Origin: an uncultured Opitutales bacterium
Lineage (GTDB): Bacteria; Verrucomicrobiota; Verrucomicrobiia; Opitutales; Coraliomargaritaceae
Assembly: GCA_937775295.1 (NCBI GenBank)
Contig: CALKBZ010000005.1
Coordinates: 1-64,000 of the forward strand
Reading direction: 5' to 3'
DNA: 64,000 nt
How positions within the stretch are numbered: position 1 is the stretch's first letter; each line of letters opens with the position of its first letter. Below are positions 27,807 through 37,615 of this stretch, piece by piece. The notes beneath the pieces were generated by a model that saw only the letters and a list, made by a program, of their open reading frames with translations, did not search any database and had not been told where the DNA came from. A program made the translations under genes and the position numbers.

Positions 27807-28877
27807 CTATGCGTTCAATTGTTCGATGATCTGGCGGGCGACTTTGAAGAATTCTTTCGCTGCCACTGATTCGGGCTCGCTGACGACAATCGGAATGCCG
27901 TTGTCGCAGCCGATACGAATCGAGGGGTCGATTGGTATTTCGCCTAAAAGTGGCGTGCCGAGGCTGTCTGCAGTACTTGCGCCGCCACCTTTACCAAATA
28001 ACTGCTGGCGTGTGCCATCAGCATTTTCGAGGTAGCTCATGTTTTCGACTACGCCGAGATAGGGCACGTTGACCTTTTCAAACATGCGTGCGCCGCGGCG
28101 AGCCACATTGGATGCCGCCGGTTGAGGCGTCGTCACGATCACTGCACCGTCGAGCGGGATGGTTTGCACTAAAGAGAGCTGTGCATCGCCAGTGCCTGGT
28201 GGCAGATCGACGACGAGGATTTCTAATTCACCCCAATTTACGTTTTGCGCGAACTGTTGAATCGTCTTCATGATCATTGGGCCACGCCAGACGACTGGAG
28301 TGTCCTCGTCTACGAGGAAGCCCATGGACATGGTGCGGACGCCAAAGTTTTCCAGCGGCACGATCAGGTCGTTCTCGATTTCGGGGCGTCCGCTGGCACC
28401 GAGCATCAGAGGGATGGATGGGCCGTAAATGTCGCAATCCATGATGCCGACGCCGGCTTTGCCGTCTGCTTGAAGCAGCTGTTGTAGTGCGCAAGCGAGA
28501 TTGACAGTGACGGTGGACTTGCCCACGCCACCCTTACCACTGGCAACTGCGATGGCGTATTTTACCTTCTGCATGGCAGCGCTGTTAGTCGGAGTGCTAC
28601 CGTTGGCTCCATCAGTCGGGCTGGGTTGATTTTTTGGCTGGGAAATTTCCATGCGGACTTTGACGTCCTGTATGCCATCGAGCGCGCCCACTGCCGTCTT
28701 GATGTCGGCCGCAATTTGCTCGGGAATTTTCGTGTCCGCGGTCGTGATTTCGACGCCGATCATGGCTTCGCCATCTTTTAGTTCGACCTCTCTGACGAGG
28801 CCGAAGGAGATGATGTCACGGCTAAACCCTGGGAATTTGACCGTCTTAAGTGCTGCTTTGATGTTTTCTGTGTCCAC
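27807..28877 (-). CDS. apbC: Mrp/ApbC-type iron-sulfur cluster carrier ATPase
   Basis: 356-residue P-loop protein that carries and inserts [4Fe-4S] clusters into apoproteins. An N-terminal MIP18/DUF59 domain (about 1-85; PGFSRDIISFGLVREVELKDG) precedes the ParA-like ATPase. The ATPase has the deviant Walker A GKGGVGKSTVTVNLA near 118, MDCDIYGPSIP, and DLPPGTGDAQLSL. The cluster-binding CxxC of many family members is not seen where expected (VENMSYLENADG replaces ENMSYFxCPxC), as in several bacterial Mrp proteins that lack the motif. Not part of the Mrp antiporter despite the name. Confidence 0.88.
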   Translation of the reverse strand: MDTENIKAALKTVKFPGFSRDIISFGLVREVELKDGEAMIGVEITTADTKIPEQIAADIKTAVGALDGIQDVKVRMEISQPKNQPSPTDGANGSTPTNSAAMQKVKYAIAVASGKGGVGKSTVTVNLACALQQLLQADGKAGVGIMDCDIYGPSIPLMLGASGRPEIENDLIVPLENFGVRTMSMGFLVDEDTPVVWRGPMIMKTIQQFAQNVNWGELEILVVDLPPGTGDAQLSLVQTIPLDGAVIVTTPQPAASNVARRGARMFEKVNVPYLGVVENMSYLENADGTRQQLFGKGGGASTADSLGTPLLGEIPIDPSIRIGCDNGIPIVVSEPESVAAKEFFKVARQIIEQLNA

Positions 28878-29117
28878 TGTATGTTTTGGTTGAAGAAAAT
28901 CGATCAGAGTGAAACTCTCTGGCTGCGACTCAACACGAATCGAAAAAATATTCGCAAAAGAGTGGGTTTTGTTGAGAATAAGCAGCCGGATCTCCGTCCC
29001 ACCTTATTAAAAAAGCGTAGCTTCTGAACCTTGCTGCGTGTCCGAATGATTAAATAAATATTTGTTGAAGTGGATTTGCGTTTGCGGTTCTTGCTAGCCT
29101 GCGACTATTTATTACAC

Positions 29118-30314
29118 ATGCGCATGTTTCATTATCTTTTGTTTCTTATTGCTTCGTTTTCTCTGCTGACGACTGCCGTTTCGGCGCAGGTGATTGATAT
29201 CGGCGATGCTGTTCGCCAAGGTGAGGATCGTTTGGGGATCGCAGTCGACAGCACGGATGCGGCGCTTGCGAAGTTGGCACGACGGGCGTTTGCTTTGCAT
29301 GGTGGTTATACGGTGACGACCGCAGCGAAGGCGGCTTACACCTTTCAAATCGAGCGTGCTAGTGGCTCGTCGGTGACGCTCACGATTGGCTCTGGTCGGC
29401 CTGCGCAGGAACAGTTGCGCCGCGTGGTGCCGGGTCGCGACTGGCAAAACGCCACCCTTCGCGCCTGCGATCTGGCGGTTGAGGCAACTTTGCATACTAA
29501 GGGATTCTTTGCGGGTAAGCTGGTTTTTATTGGTAAGCAGCGTGGTGTGTCCGAGGTATATACCAGTGACTTGTTGTTTAATCGTGTGCGTCCGTTAACT
29601 GCGGATCGTGCGTTGGCGACTGGACCTAGTTGGTCGCCAGATGGCAGCAAGCTGCTCTACACGACTTATTATAAAACAGGTTTTCCCGATATTTATATGA
29701 TCGATCTGCAGAGTGGTCGTAAGATCCCAGTGGCGACATATAAGGGCACGAATTCTGGCGGCGAGTACAGCCCGAATGGGCGGAGTATTGCGATGTCGCT
29801 AACGAGTGCCGGTAACGCAGAGATTTTTGTGACTGAATCGATCGACAAGAAGCCGCGCCGTTTGACGACCAATAAAAGCTTAGAAACGTCGCCGACATGG
29901 TCTCCGGATGGTCGCCGTTTGGCCTTTACTTCGGATGCACGTGGCAAGCCTCAGATTTATGAGATGTCTGCCAATGGTGGACCGATGCGTCGCATCCCGA
30001 CCAATGTCAGTAGCTATTGCTCCGAGCCGACATGGAACCCTATTAAAGAGAACTTGATCGCCTTTACTGCGGCGGTGAGCGGTGGTTTTCAAATCGCGTT
30101 GTATGATTTTAAGACTCGTTCGAGCCAGATTTTGACCACCGTGTCACAGTCTGCGGTCGAGCCAACATGGATGAATGATGGTCGTCATTTGGTGTTCACA
30201 CAGCGTCAAAACGGGCGAATGCGCCTGATGTTGCTGGATACTGAAACCAAAAAAATTAGTTCGCTGCATGTGCCAGACTTTGGTGATGCCTCCTCAGCTA
30301 GTTTCGCGTATTAA
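29118..30314 (+). CDS. tolB: TolB-like periplasmic beta-propeller protein
   Basis: Exported protein with a signal peptide (MRMFHYLLFLIASFSLL, cleavage after VSA), an N-terminal TolB domain of about 130 residues and then a six-bladed propeller of WD40-like PD40 repeats. Repeated signatures are GPSWSPDGSKLLYT, GEYSPNGRSIAMS, SPTWSPDGRRLAFTSD, EPTWNPIKENLIAFT, and EPTWMNDGRHLVFT. TolB is the periplasmic part of Tol-Pal, which maintains the outer membrane; tolQRA and pal are not in this window. I use ATG 29118; a longer frame from 29070 lacks a signal peptide at its start. The intergenic DNA 28878-29117 shows no gene. Confidence 0.85.
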   Translation: MRMFHYLLFLIASFSLLTTAVSAQVIDIGDAVRQGEDRLGIAVDSTDAALAKLARRAFALHGGYTVTTAAKAAYTFQIERASGSSVTLTIGSGRPAQEQLRRVVPGRDWQNATLRACDLAVEATLHTKGFFAGKLVFIGKQRGVSEVYTSDLLFNRVRPLTADRALATGPSWSPDGSKLLYTTYYKTGFPDIYMIDLQSGRKIPVATYKGTNSGGEYSPNGRSIAMSLTSAGNAEIFVTESIDKKPRRLTTNKSLETSPTWSPDGRRLAFTSDARGKPQIYEMSANGGPMRRIPTNVSSYCSEPTWNPIKENLIAFTAAVSGGFQIALYDFKTRSSQILTTVSQSAVEPTWMNDGRHLVFTQRQNGRMRLMLLDTETKKISSLHVPDFGDASSASFAY

Positions 30315-30365
30315 TTTGTAATACCGAAAAGTTGTCACAATCGGTTGTTGAAGGTCTCTGACTCA

Positions 30366-30438
30366 GTGGCGTCTGCGCTTACGCAGGCCAATTTGAGCGG
30401 CTTGTTTATCTTCAGGTCGGCGCAAGCGACGACACCAC
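30366..30438. repeat. Structured repeat element, three-way-junction type, copy 2
   Basis: Opens with GTGGCGTC (30366) and closes with GACACCAC (30438), arms pairing with one mismatch; inside is CTGCG/CGCAG (30373-30386) and a weaker GTCG/CGAC hairpin (30416-30430). Shares its opening, GAGCGGCTTG-like middle and closing with 23093-23159. Confidence 0.5.
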
Positions 30439-30525
30439 GTAAGAACTTTCGCAATGTCACTAAGTTACTTATGTTGTAAAACAGTGACGTTGCTTTTCGG
30501 TTAAACCCCGTCCTATCTTGTCGGC

Positions 30526-31359
30526 ATGAATTGGAAAAAAGTCCGCGAGTTTGAAGAGATAATTTATGAAAAGTGCGATGGTGTTGCGAAGGTGACGATC
30601 AACCGCCCGCATCGTCGCAACGCATTTACGCCGGATACGGTATCCGAAATGATCGAGGCCTTCACAGATGCGCGTGAAGATACGTCAGTCGGTGTCGTGT
30701 TGCTGACTGGATTTAATCCACAAACAGACGGCAAATTCGCATTTTGTGCAGGCGGTGACCAAAAGATTCGTGGCCATAAAGCGGGCGGCTATATTGGCAA
30801 AGATGGTGTACCGCGCCTGAACGTGCTCGATTTGCAGAAGTTGATCCGTTCGATGCCGAAGGTCGTGATCGCTCTGGTGGCTGGCTTTGCGGTAGGCGGT
30901 GGTCATGTCTTGCACGTGGTGTGCGATATGACGATTGCGGCGGACAATGCGGTGTTTGGTCAGACTGGACCAAAGGTTGGTAGCTTTGACGGGGGGTTCG
31001 GTGCTAGCTATTTGGCGCGTATCGTCGGCCATAAAAAAGCGCGCGAGATTTGGTATTTGTGCCGTCAATATAATGCGCAGGAAGCGATGGATATGGGCTT
31101 GGTCAATAAGGTAGTGCCTTATGAGCAACTTGAAGCCGAAGGGTTTGAATGGGCGCAGCAAGTAATGAATCATAGCCCACTGTCGATTCGTTGCCTCAAG
31201 TCGGCGTTCAATGCCGACGTCGATGGTCAGCAAGGCCTACAAGAACTCGCAGGTAACGCGACGATGCTTTACTATCTCACCGAAGAGGGCGAGGAAGGCC
31301 GCAAGGCTTGGAACGAGAAGCGAGAGCCCAATTTCAGGAAATATCCTTGGCTGCCGTAG
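30526..31359 (+). CDS. menB: 1,4-dihydroxy-2-naphthoyl-CoA synthase
   Basis: Crotonase-fold enzyme closing the second ring in menaquinone synthesis. MenB marks: [33 protein letters not shown] (bicarbonate/active-site loop), [41 protein letters not shown] and the C-terminal [20 protein letters not shown]. Length 277 is normal. Other men genes are not present here. It converges with purT. Confidence 0.95.
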   Translation: MNWKKVREFEEIIYEKCDGVAKVTINRPHRRNAFTPDTVSEMIEAFTDAREDTSVGVVLLTGFNPQTDGKFAFCAGGDQKIRGHKAGGYIGKDGVPRLNVLDLQKLIRSMPKVVIALVAGFAVGGGHVLHVVCDMTIAADNAVFGQTGPKVGSFDGGFGASYLARIVGHKKAREIWYLCRQYNAQEAMDMGLVNKVVPYEQLEAEGFEWAQQVMNHSPLSIRCLKSAFNADVDGQQGLQELAGNATMLYYLTEEGEEGRKAWNEKREPNFRKYPWLP

Positions 31360-31370
31360 CGTGCTGTCTT

Positions 31371-31435
31371 AATCCTACTCATAATTCTAATCTTAATCGA
31401 TTCGTTGGGGATTAGGAGTAGGATTACGATTAAGA
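31371..31435. repeat. Inverted repeat between convergent menB and purT
   Basis: AATCCTACTC (31371-31380) pairs with GAGTAGGATT (31416-31425), and TCTTAATCG (31391-31399) with CGATTAAGA (31427-31435). Built from hexamer-like AT-rich words; may help end transcription from both sides but has no clear U-run. Confidence 0.5.
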
Positions 31436-31450
31436 GTAAGAGTCCCTCCC

Positions 31451-32647
31451 TTACAACAGCACATCCACCGCGCTCGATACGCGGCAGGCTTTATCGCGAG
31501 CGGCATCGATCGTCTCTGCACGGGCGAGGGCCACGCCCATGCGACGCTTGCCATTGACCTCTGGCTTGCCGAATAGGCGTAGCTGTGTGTCAGGTTCGCT
31601 CAGTGCTTGTCGGAGATTGCCGAAGCTGACTTGCGCTGACTTGCCTTCGACTAAGATCACCGAAGAGGCGCAGGGGCCAAATTGGCGAATGCTGGGGATC
31701 GGCAATCCCAGAATGGCGCGGGCATGAAGTGCAAACTGCGTGAAGTCCTGCGAGATCATGGTGACCATCCCCGTATCGTGCGGACGTGGGGAAACTTCGC
31801 TAAAGATAACGGTGTCGTTCTTGACGAAGAGCTCGACACCGAACAGTCCATAGCCGCCGAGGTTGTCAGTCACCGCGGCGGCCATTTGCTGGGCGCTATT
31901 GAGTGCGAGGTCGCTCATGGCCTGCGGTTGCCAGGATTCGCGGTAGTCGCCATCGACTTGAATGTGGCCGATCGGCGCACAAAAGCTGGTGCCATCGACG
32001 TGGCGTACGGTGAGCAGGGTAATTTCGTAGTCGAAGTCGACGAACCCTTCGACGATGACCTTGCCCTTGCCAGCGCGGCCGCCTTCTTGGGCGTAATTCC
32101 ACGATACTTCGATGTCGGCCTCAGTTTTTACCACGCTCTGGCCTTTACCGGACGAGCTCATGATTGGCTTGATCACGCAGGGCATACCAATTGCGTGAAT
32201 CGCAGCGGTAAAGTCTTCCAACGTGTCGGCGAATTGATAGGGCGAGGTGAGTAGGCCCAGCTCTTCGGCTGCAAGGCGGCGAATGCCTTCGCGGTTCATC
32301 GTGAGTTGGGTGGCGCGGGCGGTGGGAATGATGGTGGCGAGGCCGTCCTGTTCAATCGCGGCGAGTGTATCAGTGGCGATGGCTTCGACTTCGGGCACCA
32401 CGAGGTCGGGCTTCTCCGCTTCGATCACGGCGCGGAGGGCGACACCATCTAGCATGTTGACGATATGTGAGCGGTCCGCCACTTGCATGGCTGGCGCGTT
32501 GGCATACGCATCGACGGCAATGACTTCCACGCCGTAGCGTTGTAATTCGAGGGCGACTTCTTTACCCAGTTCGCCTGAGCCGCATAGCAGCACTTTTTTT
32601 GCTGTAGATGTAAAAGGAGTTCCGATGGTAGACATGCCGTGAGTCAA
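31451..32647 (-). CDS. purT: Formate-dependent phosphoribosylglycinamide formyltransferase
   Basis: ATP-grasp enzyme that formylates GAR with formate in purine synthesis. The N-terminal preATP-grasp domain has [29 protein letters not shown] near the start (I cite it by position 20-48), followed by the ATP-binding loop [17 protein letters not shown] and [12 protein letters not shown]. Active-site [15 protein letters not shown] is intact, as is the [10 protein letters not shown] segment. Length 398, typical. An alternative ATG five codons in (MSTIGTPF) is possible. Confidence 0.94.
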   Translation of the reverse strand: MTHGMSTIGTPFTSTAKKVLLCGSGELGKEVALELQRYGVEVIAVDAYANAPAMQVADRSHIVNMLDGVALRAVIEAEKPDLVVPEVEAIATDTLAAIEQDGLATIIPTARATQLTMNREGIRRLAAEELGLLTSPYQFADTLEDFTAAIHAIGMPCVIKPIMSSSGKGQSVVKTEADIEVSWNYAQEGGRAGKGKVIVEGFVDFDYEITLLTVRHVDGTSFCAPIGHIQVDGDYRESWQPQAMSDLALNSAQQMAAAVTDNLGGYGLFGVELFVKNDTVIFSEVSPRPHDTGMVTMISQDFTQFALHARAILGLPIPSIRQFGPCASSVILVEGKSAQVSFGNLRQALSEPDTQLRLFGKPEVNGKRRMGVALARAETIDAARDKACRVSSAVDVLL

Positions 32648-32805
32648 TGGCAGGTGAGGTCCGGCTTCAACTCAAACTTGCAAATTCCTGAAGTCCGCTT
32701 CATTTTATAAAATTTCTTGTATAGTGCTGCTTTTTGATCGTTACTTCAAAGCGTTATTCTTGCCGGCTACAGTTGGAGACTCTGTTAATTTAAAATACTG
32801 TTATT

Positions 32806-33405
32806 ATGACTACTGGACTGATTTTTTTGGGTGTGTGTGTGCTGCTTGTCGTCTTCATGGCGCTGTGGGTGATGGGGCTCTACAATGGTCTGGTGGCCTT
32901 GCGGAATCGTTTTAAAAATGCGTTCGCGCAAATCGATGTGCAACTGAAACGCCGCTACGACTTGATTCCGAATCTGGTCGAGACTGCCAAGGGCTATCTC
33001 TCGCATGAACGTGAGACGCTCGAAGCGGTGATTTCCGCGCGTAATGGTGCGGCCTCTGCCGGACAAGCCGCCGCTGCTGATCCGAGCGATCCGAATGCGA
33101 TTAAACAATTGATGGGCGCGGAGACTGCGCTGACGGGTGCTATGGGGAAGTTTTTTGCCTTGTCCGAAGCGTATCCGGATCTGAAGGCGAATCAGAACAT
33201 GATGCAACTGACTGAGGAACTCACTTCGACGGAGAACAAAATCTCGTTTGCACGTCAGGCCTACAACGACTCAGTGATGACGTATAATACCAAGCGTGAA
33301 GTCTTTCCTGCTGTTCTGTTTTCCGGTGCTTTTGGATTTCGTGAGGCGCAGTTGTTTGAAATTACTGATAACAGCGAGCGCGATGTGGTAAAGGTCAGTT
33401 TCTAG
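32806..33405 (+). CDS. lemA: LemA family protein
   Basis: 199-residue LemA protein: one N-terminal membrane helix (TGLIFLGVCVLLVVFMALWV), then the hallmark LRNRFKNAFAQIDVQLKRRYDLIPNLVETAKGY (residues about 33-65), RNGAASAG, and ENKISFARQAYNDSVMTYNT. Function unsettled; it usually accompanies a M48 or TPM-domain protein, as here. The following M48 protease gene starts 21 bp after its stop, so they are an operon. Confidence 0.92.
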   Translation: MTTGLIFLGVCVLLVVFMALWVMGLYNGLVALRNRFKNAFAQIDVQLKRRYDLIPNLVETAKGYLSHERETLEAVISARNGAASAGQAAAADPSDPNAIKQLMGAETALTGAMGKFFALSEAYPDLKANQNMMQLTEELTSTENKISFARQAYNDSVMTYNTKREVFPAVLFSGAFGFREAQLFEITDNSERDVVKVSF

Positions 33406-33426
33406 TTGATTCCGTAACGCGACAAC

Positions 33427-35352
33427 ATGAATTTTTTCGAAGCTCAAGAGCTGGCTCGTAAGCGCACCCGCCTGATGGTGGTGCTATTCGGGATGGCCGT
33501 TCTCAGTATTGCCGCCGCATTATATGGCGTGGTGGTGTATTTAACGGGGTCGGGTTTGCTGAATGCCAAGGACGCTGTGCCGACGCCGATCGTGCCGTGG
33601 CAGCCAGATCTATTCTTCGGCACGCTGGCCGGGGTGGTGCTGTTGGTGACCTGTTGCTCGCTGTTTAAGATCGCCCAGTTGCGTTCCGGTGGTGGCTATG
33701 TCGCTCGTTCAATGGGCGGGCGCGAAGTCGAACAAACGACGAAGGACGCTGACGAGCGGATGTTAATGAACATCGTCGAAGAAATGTCGATCGCATCGGG
33801 CGTGCCGATGCCAGAAGTCTATATATTACCAGAAGAGGGGATCAATGCCTTCGCTGCCGGATTCACGTCAGCAGACGCAGTCGTCGCGGTGACGGATGGC
33901 TGTATTCGCACCTTGAATCGCGATGAGTTGCAAGGCGTAGTCGCGCACGAATTTAGTCATATTCTCAATGGCGACATGCGGATGAATATTCGCCTGATGG
34001 GTGTGTTGTTTGGAATTCTCGCCATTGCGGTGGTCGGGCAACTCGCATTCCGTAGCACTGCTCAGGCAAGCATCTTGGGCGGTCGCCGTCGTAGTAAAGA
34101 GGGTGGCGGTGCGATGATCGCTATTATGGTTGTCGGCATCGCGGTGATGGCGATCGGCTATATCGGGGTCTTTTTCGGACGCATGATTCAGAGCGCGATC
34201 TCGCGCCAGCGTGAGTTTCTTGCCGACGCGGCCGCAGTACAATTTACTCGTAATCCCGAGGGGATCGCCGGTGCTTTGAAGAAGATCGGTGGCGCTGCGC
34301 TGCATGGCACGGTGAGCAACGCACACTCGCAAGAAGCCGCGCACTTTTTCTTCGCCAGCGCGCTTAAGTCGGAGAGTGTGAGCGTCTTTGCGACGCACCC
34401 ACCGTTGGATCAACGTATTGCTGCGATTGATCCCAACTGGGATGGTGAATTCGTCAGCGGCGCGCGCAAGGCATCTGCTCGCCAAAGCGGCAAGCAGCAG
34501 TCGAAGACCAAACGCTCCGCAGCCACTCCGCATGATTTTATCAATACCATCGGGCAAGTCAGTGCGGCGGCTATTCTTAGTGCACAGGAAATTCATGGCC
34601 AGATCGGCAACGATCTCGATCGCTTGCATAAGAGCAACGACTCTGCTCGTGGGGTTTTGATAGGACTGCAGATCTCTGCGAGTGACGCAGCGGATGATGC
34701 CACACAATTAAAAATGGTAGAAGGTCGGATCGATGGCGCTGTTTATCGCGAAGTCGAGACATGGCTGCCCCGTCTGCGCGCGCTCAACTTGAACCAACGC
34801 TTTGCCTTATTTGATGCCGCTTTGCCAATGGCGGCGGGACGTGATCTCGACGCATTGGCTCAGATGAAGCAATTGATCCGCGATCTAGCGCATAGCGATG
34901 GTGAGATTGAACTACAAGAACTCGCGTTGCTCCGTGCCGTTGCTGGTTATCTTGAAGGCCGCACCAATCCTTCGCGTAGGATCACGCCGCTCACACCTGT
35001 AAAGATGCAAATGCCACTGTGCGTGATGCTCTCTGCGATCACTTATACTGCAGCCGTTGAACCTGCCGATCGTGAGGCAGCATTCAAGGCCGGTGCCAAG
35101 CAGTGTAATCGCTATCTGCTAAAAGAGCCGATCCTGCTGCCGCAAGAGACGATTACTTTTGATACGTTAGAGGCCGCTCTGGATCTTTTCACGCATTTGC
35201 CCTTGCCGCAAAAGAAAGTGATTTTTGAAGGCGCACTCGCCGTGGTATTAGCCGATGGCAAAGTCGCTCAATCAGAGTTGAGCTTGATCCGCTTGATCGC
35301 CACTAGCCTCGGGTTGCCCATGCCACCGCTGATCAGCGAAGAGGCGGCATAG
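33427..35352 (+). CDS. M48 family metalloprotease with C-terminal TerB-like region
   Basis: 641 residues. Two N-terminal membrane helices (about 15-45 and 60-80) precede an HtpX-like catalytic domain with the zinc motif HEFSH (in VVAHEFSHILNGD, near 178) and the third ligand Glu in SRQREFLADAAAVQF. Two more hydrophobic segments lie between. From about 460 to the end is a TerB-like/tellurite-resistance region: LAHSDGEIELQELALLRAV and AVVLADGKVAQSELSLIRLIA, both acidic helix pairs. The partner is LemA. Likely membrane-protein quality control, but substrate unknown. Confidence 0.88.
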   Translation: MNFFEAQELARKRTRLMVVLFGMAVLSIAAALYGVVVYLTGSGLLNAKDAVPTPIVPWQPDLFFGTLAGVVLLVTCCSLFKIAQLRSGGGYVARSMGGREVEQTTKDADERMLMNIVEEMSIASGVPMPEVYILPEEGINAFAAGFTSADAVVAVTDGCIRTLNRDELQGVVAHEFSHILNGDMRMNIRLMGVLFGILAIAVVGQLAFRSTAQASILGGRRRSKEGGGAMIAIMVVGIAVMAIGYIGVFFGRMIQSAISRQREFLADAAAVQFTRNPEGIAGALKKIGGAALHGTVSNAHSQEAAHFFFASALKSESVSVFATHPPLDQRIAAIDPNWDGEFVSGARKASARQSGKQQSKTKRSAATPHDFINTIGQVSAAAILSAQEIHGQIGNDLDRLHKSNDSARGVLIGLQISASDAADDATQLKMVEGRIDGAVYREVETWLPRLRALNLNQRFALFDAALPMAAGRDLDALAQMKQLIRDLAHSDGEIELQELALLRAVAGYLEGRTNPSRRITPLTPVKMQMPLCVMLSAITYTAAVEPADREAAFKAGAKQCNRYLLKEPILLPQETITFDTLEAALDLFTHLPLPQKKVIFEGALAVVLADGKVAQSELSLIRLIATSLGLPMPPLISEEAA

Positions 35353-35372
35353 CGGCATTTTTTAATAATATG

Positions 35373-35421
35373 GACAAGGGAATAGAAATAGGGACAGGAA
35401 TAGAAATAGAAATAGAAATAG
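35373..35421. repeat. Purine-rich (GAAATA)-type short repeats
   Basis: Repeated AATAGAAATAGGGACAGG and (AGAAAT)n words between the M48 gene and the left end of the IS element. Of the same purine-rich intergenic class as those at 23015, 52440, 53589 and 57560. Confidence 0.7.
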
Positions 35422-36906
35422 GAACGGTGTTCATGTTTGCGCAGGAATTGTACTGATTCTACCGTCCGGCTTTAGTTCATGCTAGTGCATACGCGGTTGC
35501 AATACACTCGAAGCCCGGCGGGTATTAGAAGTCGCTAACTCCGCGGATAAAAGGGCCTTGACGGCCTTAAAAGCTTTACTGTAGGGGGCCGCCAAAAAAT
35601 TGAGTCTATGCTAAAACACACTGATTCCAGCCGCCTGATGTCTCACTTTATTGCTTCCGCCCTCGATTCGCTCGATCACTGCGAGCATCGACGCAACTGC
35701 CCCGGTTTGAGCGATTCACAATGGATTCAAATTGGTGTCGAGCGTTCGATCAAAGAGTGCAAAACCGGACGTGGCTTTCTACAGGATTGGGCGATGTCGC
35801 ACAATGAGAATGCCATCGGAGTGAGTCATTTCTTTGGGACATTGAAGAGCCCCCGTCGCCTAAATTTGATTGCCGAAGTCAACACGCTCGTTGCTGCTTC
35901 AATGCCGACACATTCAGATTCGCGGATGGATGAGCTGGATGATTTAGCCAAGATCGACATCCATGCTGGCGACGGTTACTACCATGCGACGAGCACGCAT
36001 GAGTTACCTATTAAAGGTAAGCGTCGTGCAGTGGGGCACTTCTACACGCTGAACTTGCGCACGCATGCCTTAACGCATTTAACTAGTGCTGACCACGAGG
36101 GAGGCCGCAAGAAATCCGAGCATGATATGCATGCGTTGAAGCGAATGAGTTCGGCTCAACTGCGACAGGGCGCAGCGAAGGGAAAGCAAGTATTGTATGT
36201 GTGGGATTGCGCGGGGATCGATATCCCGCAATGGCATCGCTGGAAGCAAACCGCCGGGCATCTACTTCCTCAGCCGAGCTAAGGATCTCTTTAAGTTTAC
36301 CTTCTACGGCGAAATCGACTTTGATCGTGAGGATCCAGTCAATCTAGGCGTCATCGACGACCAGCTCGTGACAAATGCAACCTCCCAAGTGCTGTTTCGT
36401 TACATTAAATATCAGTGCCCTCAGACTGGCACGGAGTATGAGTTCATTACCAATCACATGAAGATACGGCCTGGTGTTCTCGCATGGCTTTATAAGCGGC
36501 GTTGGGATATCGAAAAAGCATACGACACATTTAAGAATAAAATGAATGAGTGCAACGCATGGGCCAGCTCGGCTAATGCGAAAAACATGCAGGCGCAGTT
36601 CATCTGCTTAGCTCACAACCTCATGGTTCTGATGGATCAAAATTTAAGCTCCGATCAGGAGATTAAAAATCAAAAGGAAATCCATCGTTGCCAACAGCGA
36701 GGCGAGAAAGCTCAACAATCGGCAAAAGAACAAGGCAGGGAACTTTCTTCTCTTTACCTGAACCCACTCAAACACTCACAACTGACCCTCAAATTTATAC
36801 GTTGGCTCAGGCATCACCTCGCAGCCGACTCCCCGATGCAGGTCGCTATCGTATCATTGAGGCAAGTCTATGCCATGTTTTGATCAGCTAGAGTTGGACA
36901 CCGTTC
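35422..36906 (+). mobile_element. IS4-family insertion sequence
   Basis: 1485 bp bounded by inverted repeats GAACGGTGTTCA (35422-35433) and TGGACACCGTTC (36895-36906), matching 11 of 12. It carries one transposase gene in two frames. No target-site duplication is seen at the ends, which fits the loss of flanking DNA: the right end abuts a truncated sbtA. Confidence 0.82.
35608..36883 (+). pseudogene. IS4-family DDE transposase, +1 frameshift
   Basis: DDE transposase encoded by two overlapping frames, 35608-36282 and 36197-36883. The first has the Asp sites in DIHAGDGYYH and LYVWDCAGID; the second has the IS4 signature Y-(2)-R-(3)-E-(6)-K exactly, in YKRRWDIEKAYDTFK. The family join WKQT(P)GIYFLSRAK requires skipping one base near 36258 (ACC-G-CCG). 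It may be dead by a single-base insertion, or use programmed frameshifting; IS4 elements normally do not, so I favour a pseudogene. Total about 424 residues, full family length. Confidence 0.8.
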
Positions 36907-37589
36907 TTTAGCATCTTTAACTTTTTCGCCGGCGATTCAGCCCATTTCTTAAAGGAACAGCATAAGCACGCCGTAAGAGGGAGTGATTAGAAATGGTTTG
37001 ATGGGCTCACGACTATCCATAGTTGCGACGGCTCCTGCAACGATACCTGTCATCAGTAGAATCAAGCTCTTGCCGCTGAGCACCTCGTGGATCGAAGCGC
37101 CCAGTGACATACTACTATCTTTTTTGAAACGTTTGGCGAGTAGCATCGCGACGAAGATCGCGGGGATTTCCATGGCGGCCATAATGGCTGGCATGTAGTT
37201 TTCGTAGCCTACGCCTTGGCGGTCGAGGAAGGCCATGCAGGCCATGAAGGTGACTGCGGAAACTGAACCATAGTGTGCCGCTAGTGCCGCAGCGTTGGAC
37301 ACGTCCATTTTGAAGAACCGGCGAGTCGCAAAGAAGACGGCTAATGGGATGGTTGCACCCATGACCAGTGTCATCACTAATGGTAAAAACAATACCGAGA
37401 AGCTGGTCGCCGCGATTGCAGATCCTCCCTTGAATCCGATCGCTAGCAGAAGGTAAATCGTCAGCGCTTGATAGACTTGTTCCGGGAATTTAAATCACTG
37501 CGAGCCCATACGGCAACTAGGCCTGCGCCAAAAGCGATGACCGGCGGTGATAATAAATTACTAGTGAGAAGTGCGATGGAGTCTATCAC
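36907..37589 (-). pseudogene. sbtA: Decayed sbtA-type sodium/bicarbonate symporter gene
   Basis: SbtA (DUF897) takes up bicarbonate with Na+. Read on the minus strand from GTG 37589: LLSPPVIAFGAGLVAVWARSDL, then a one-base loss near 37490, then FPEQVYQALTIYLLLAIGFKGG and further family sequence (AALAAHYGSVSAVTF, MPAIMAAMEIPAIFVAMLL). It continues to VLMLFL, then stop (36949), EMG, stop (36937), IAGEKVKDAK, where the family reads LFLLEMGLIAG. The IS element starts at the next base, and the final third of the gene is missing. So: frameshift, two nonsense changes and truncation. It lies 27 bp after mrpG as the last gene of the Mrp operon. Confidence 0.85.
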
Positions 37590-37615
37590 AGTATATGGCT
37601 GTTGTTAAGACTATG

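Noticed and set aside
34388-34660. Plus-strand ORF inside the M48 gene
   Set aside because: Out-of-frame shadow, no start signal or motif.
35608-36883. Two separate transposase genes in the IS element
   Set aside because: The frames overlap and together form one IS4 transposase; the break is a single base.
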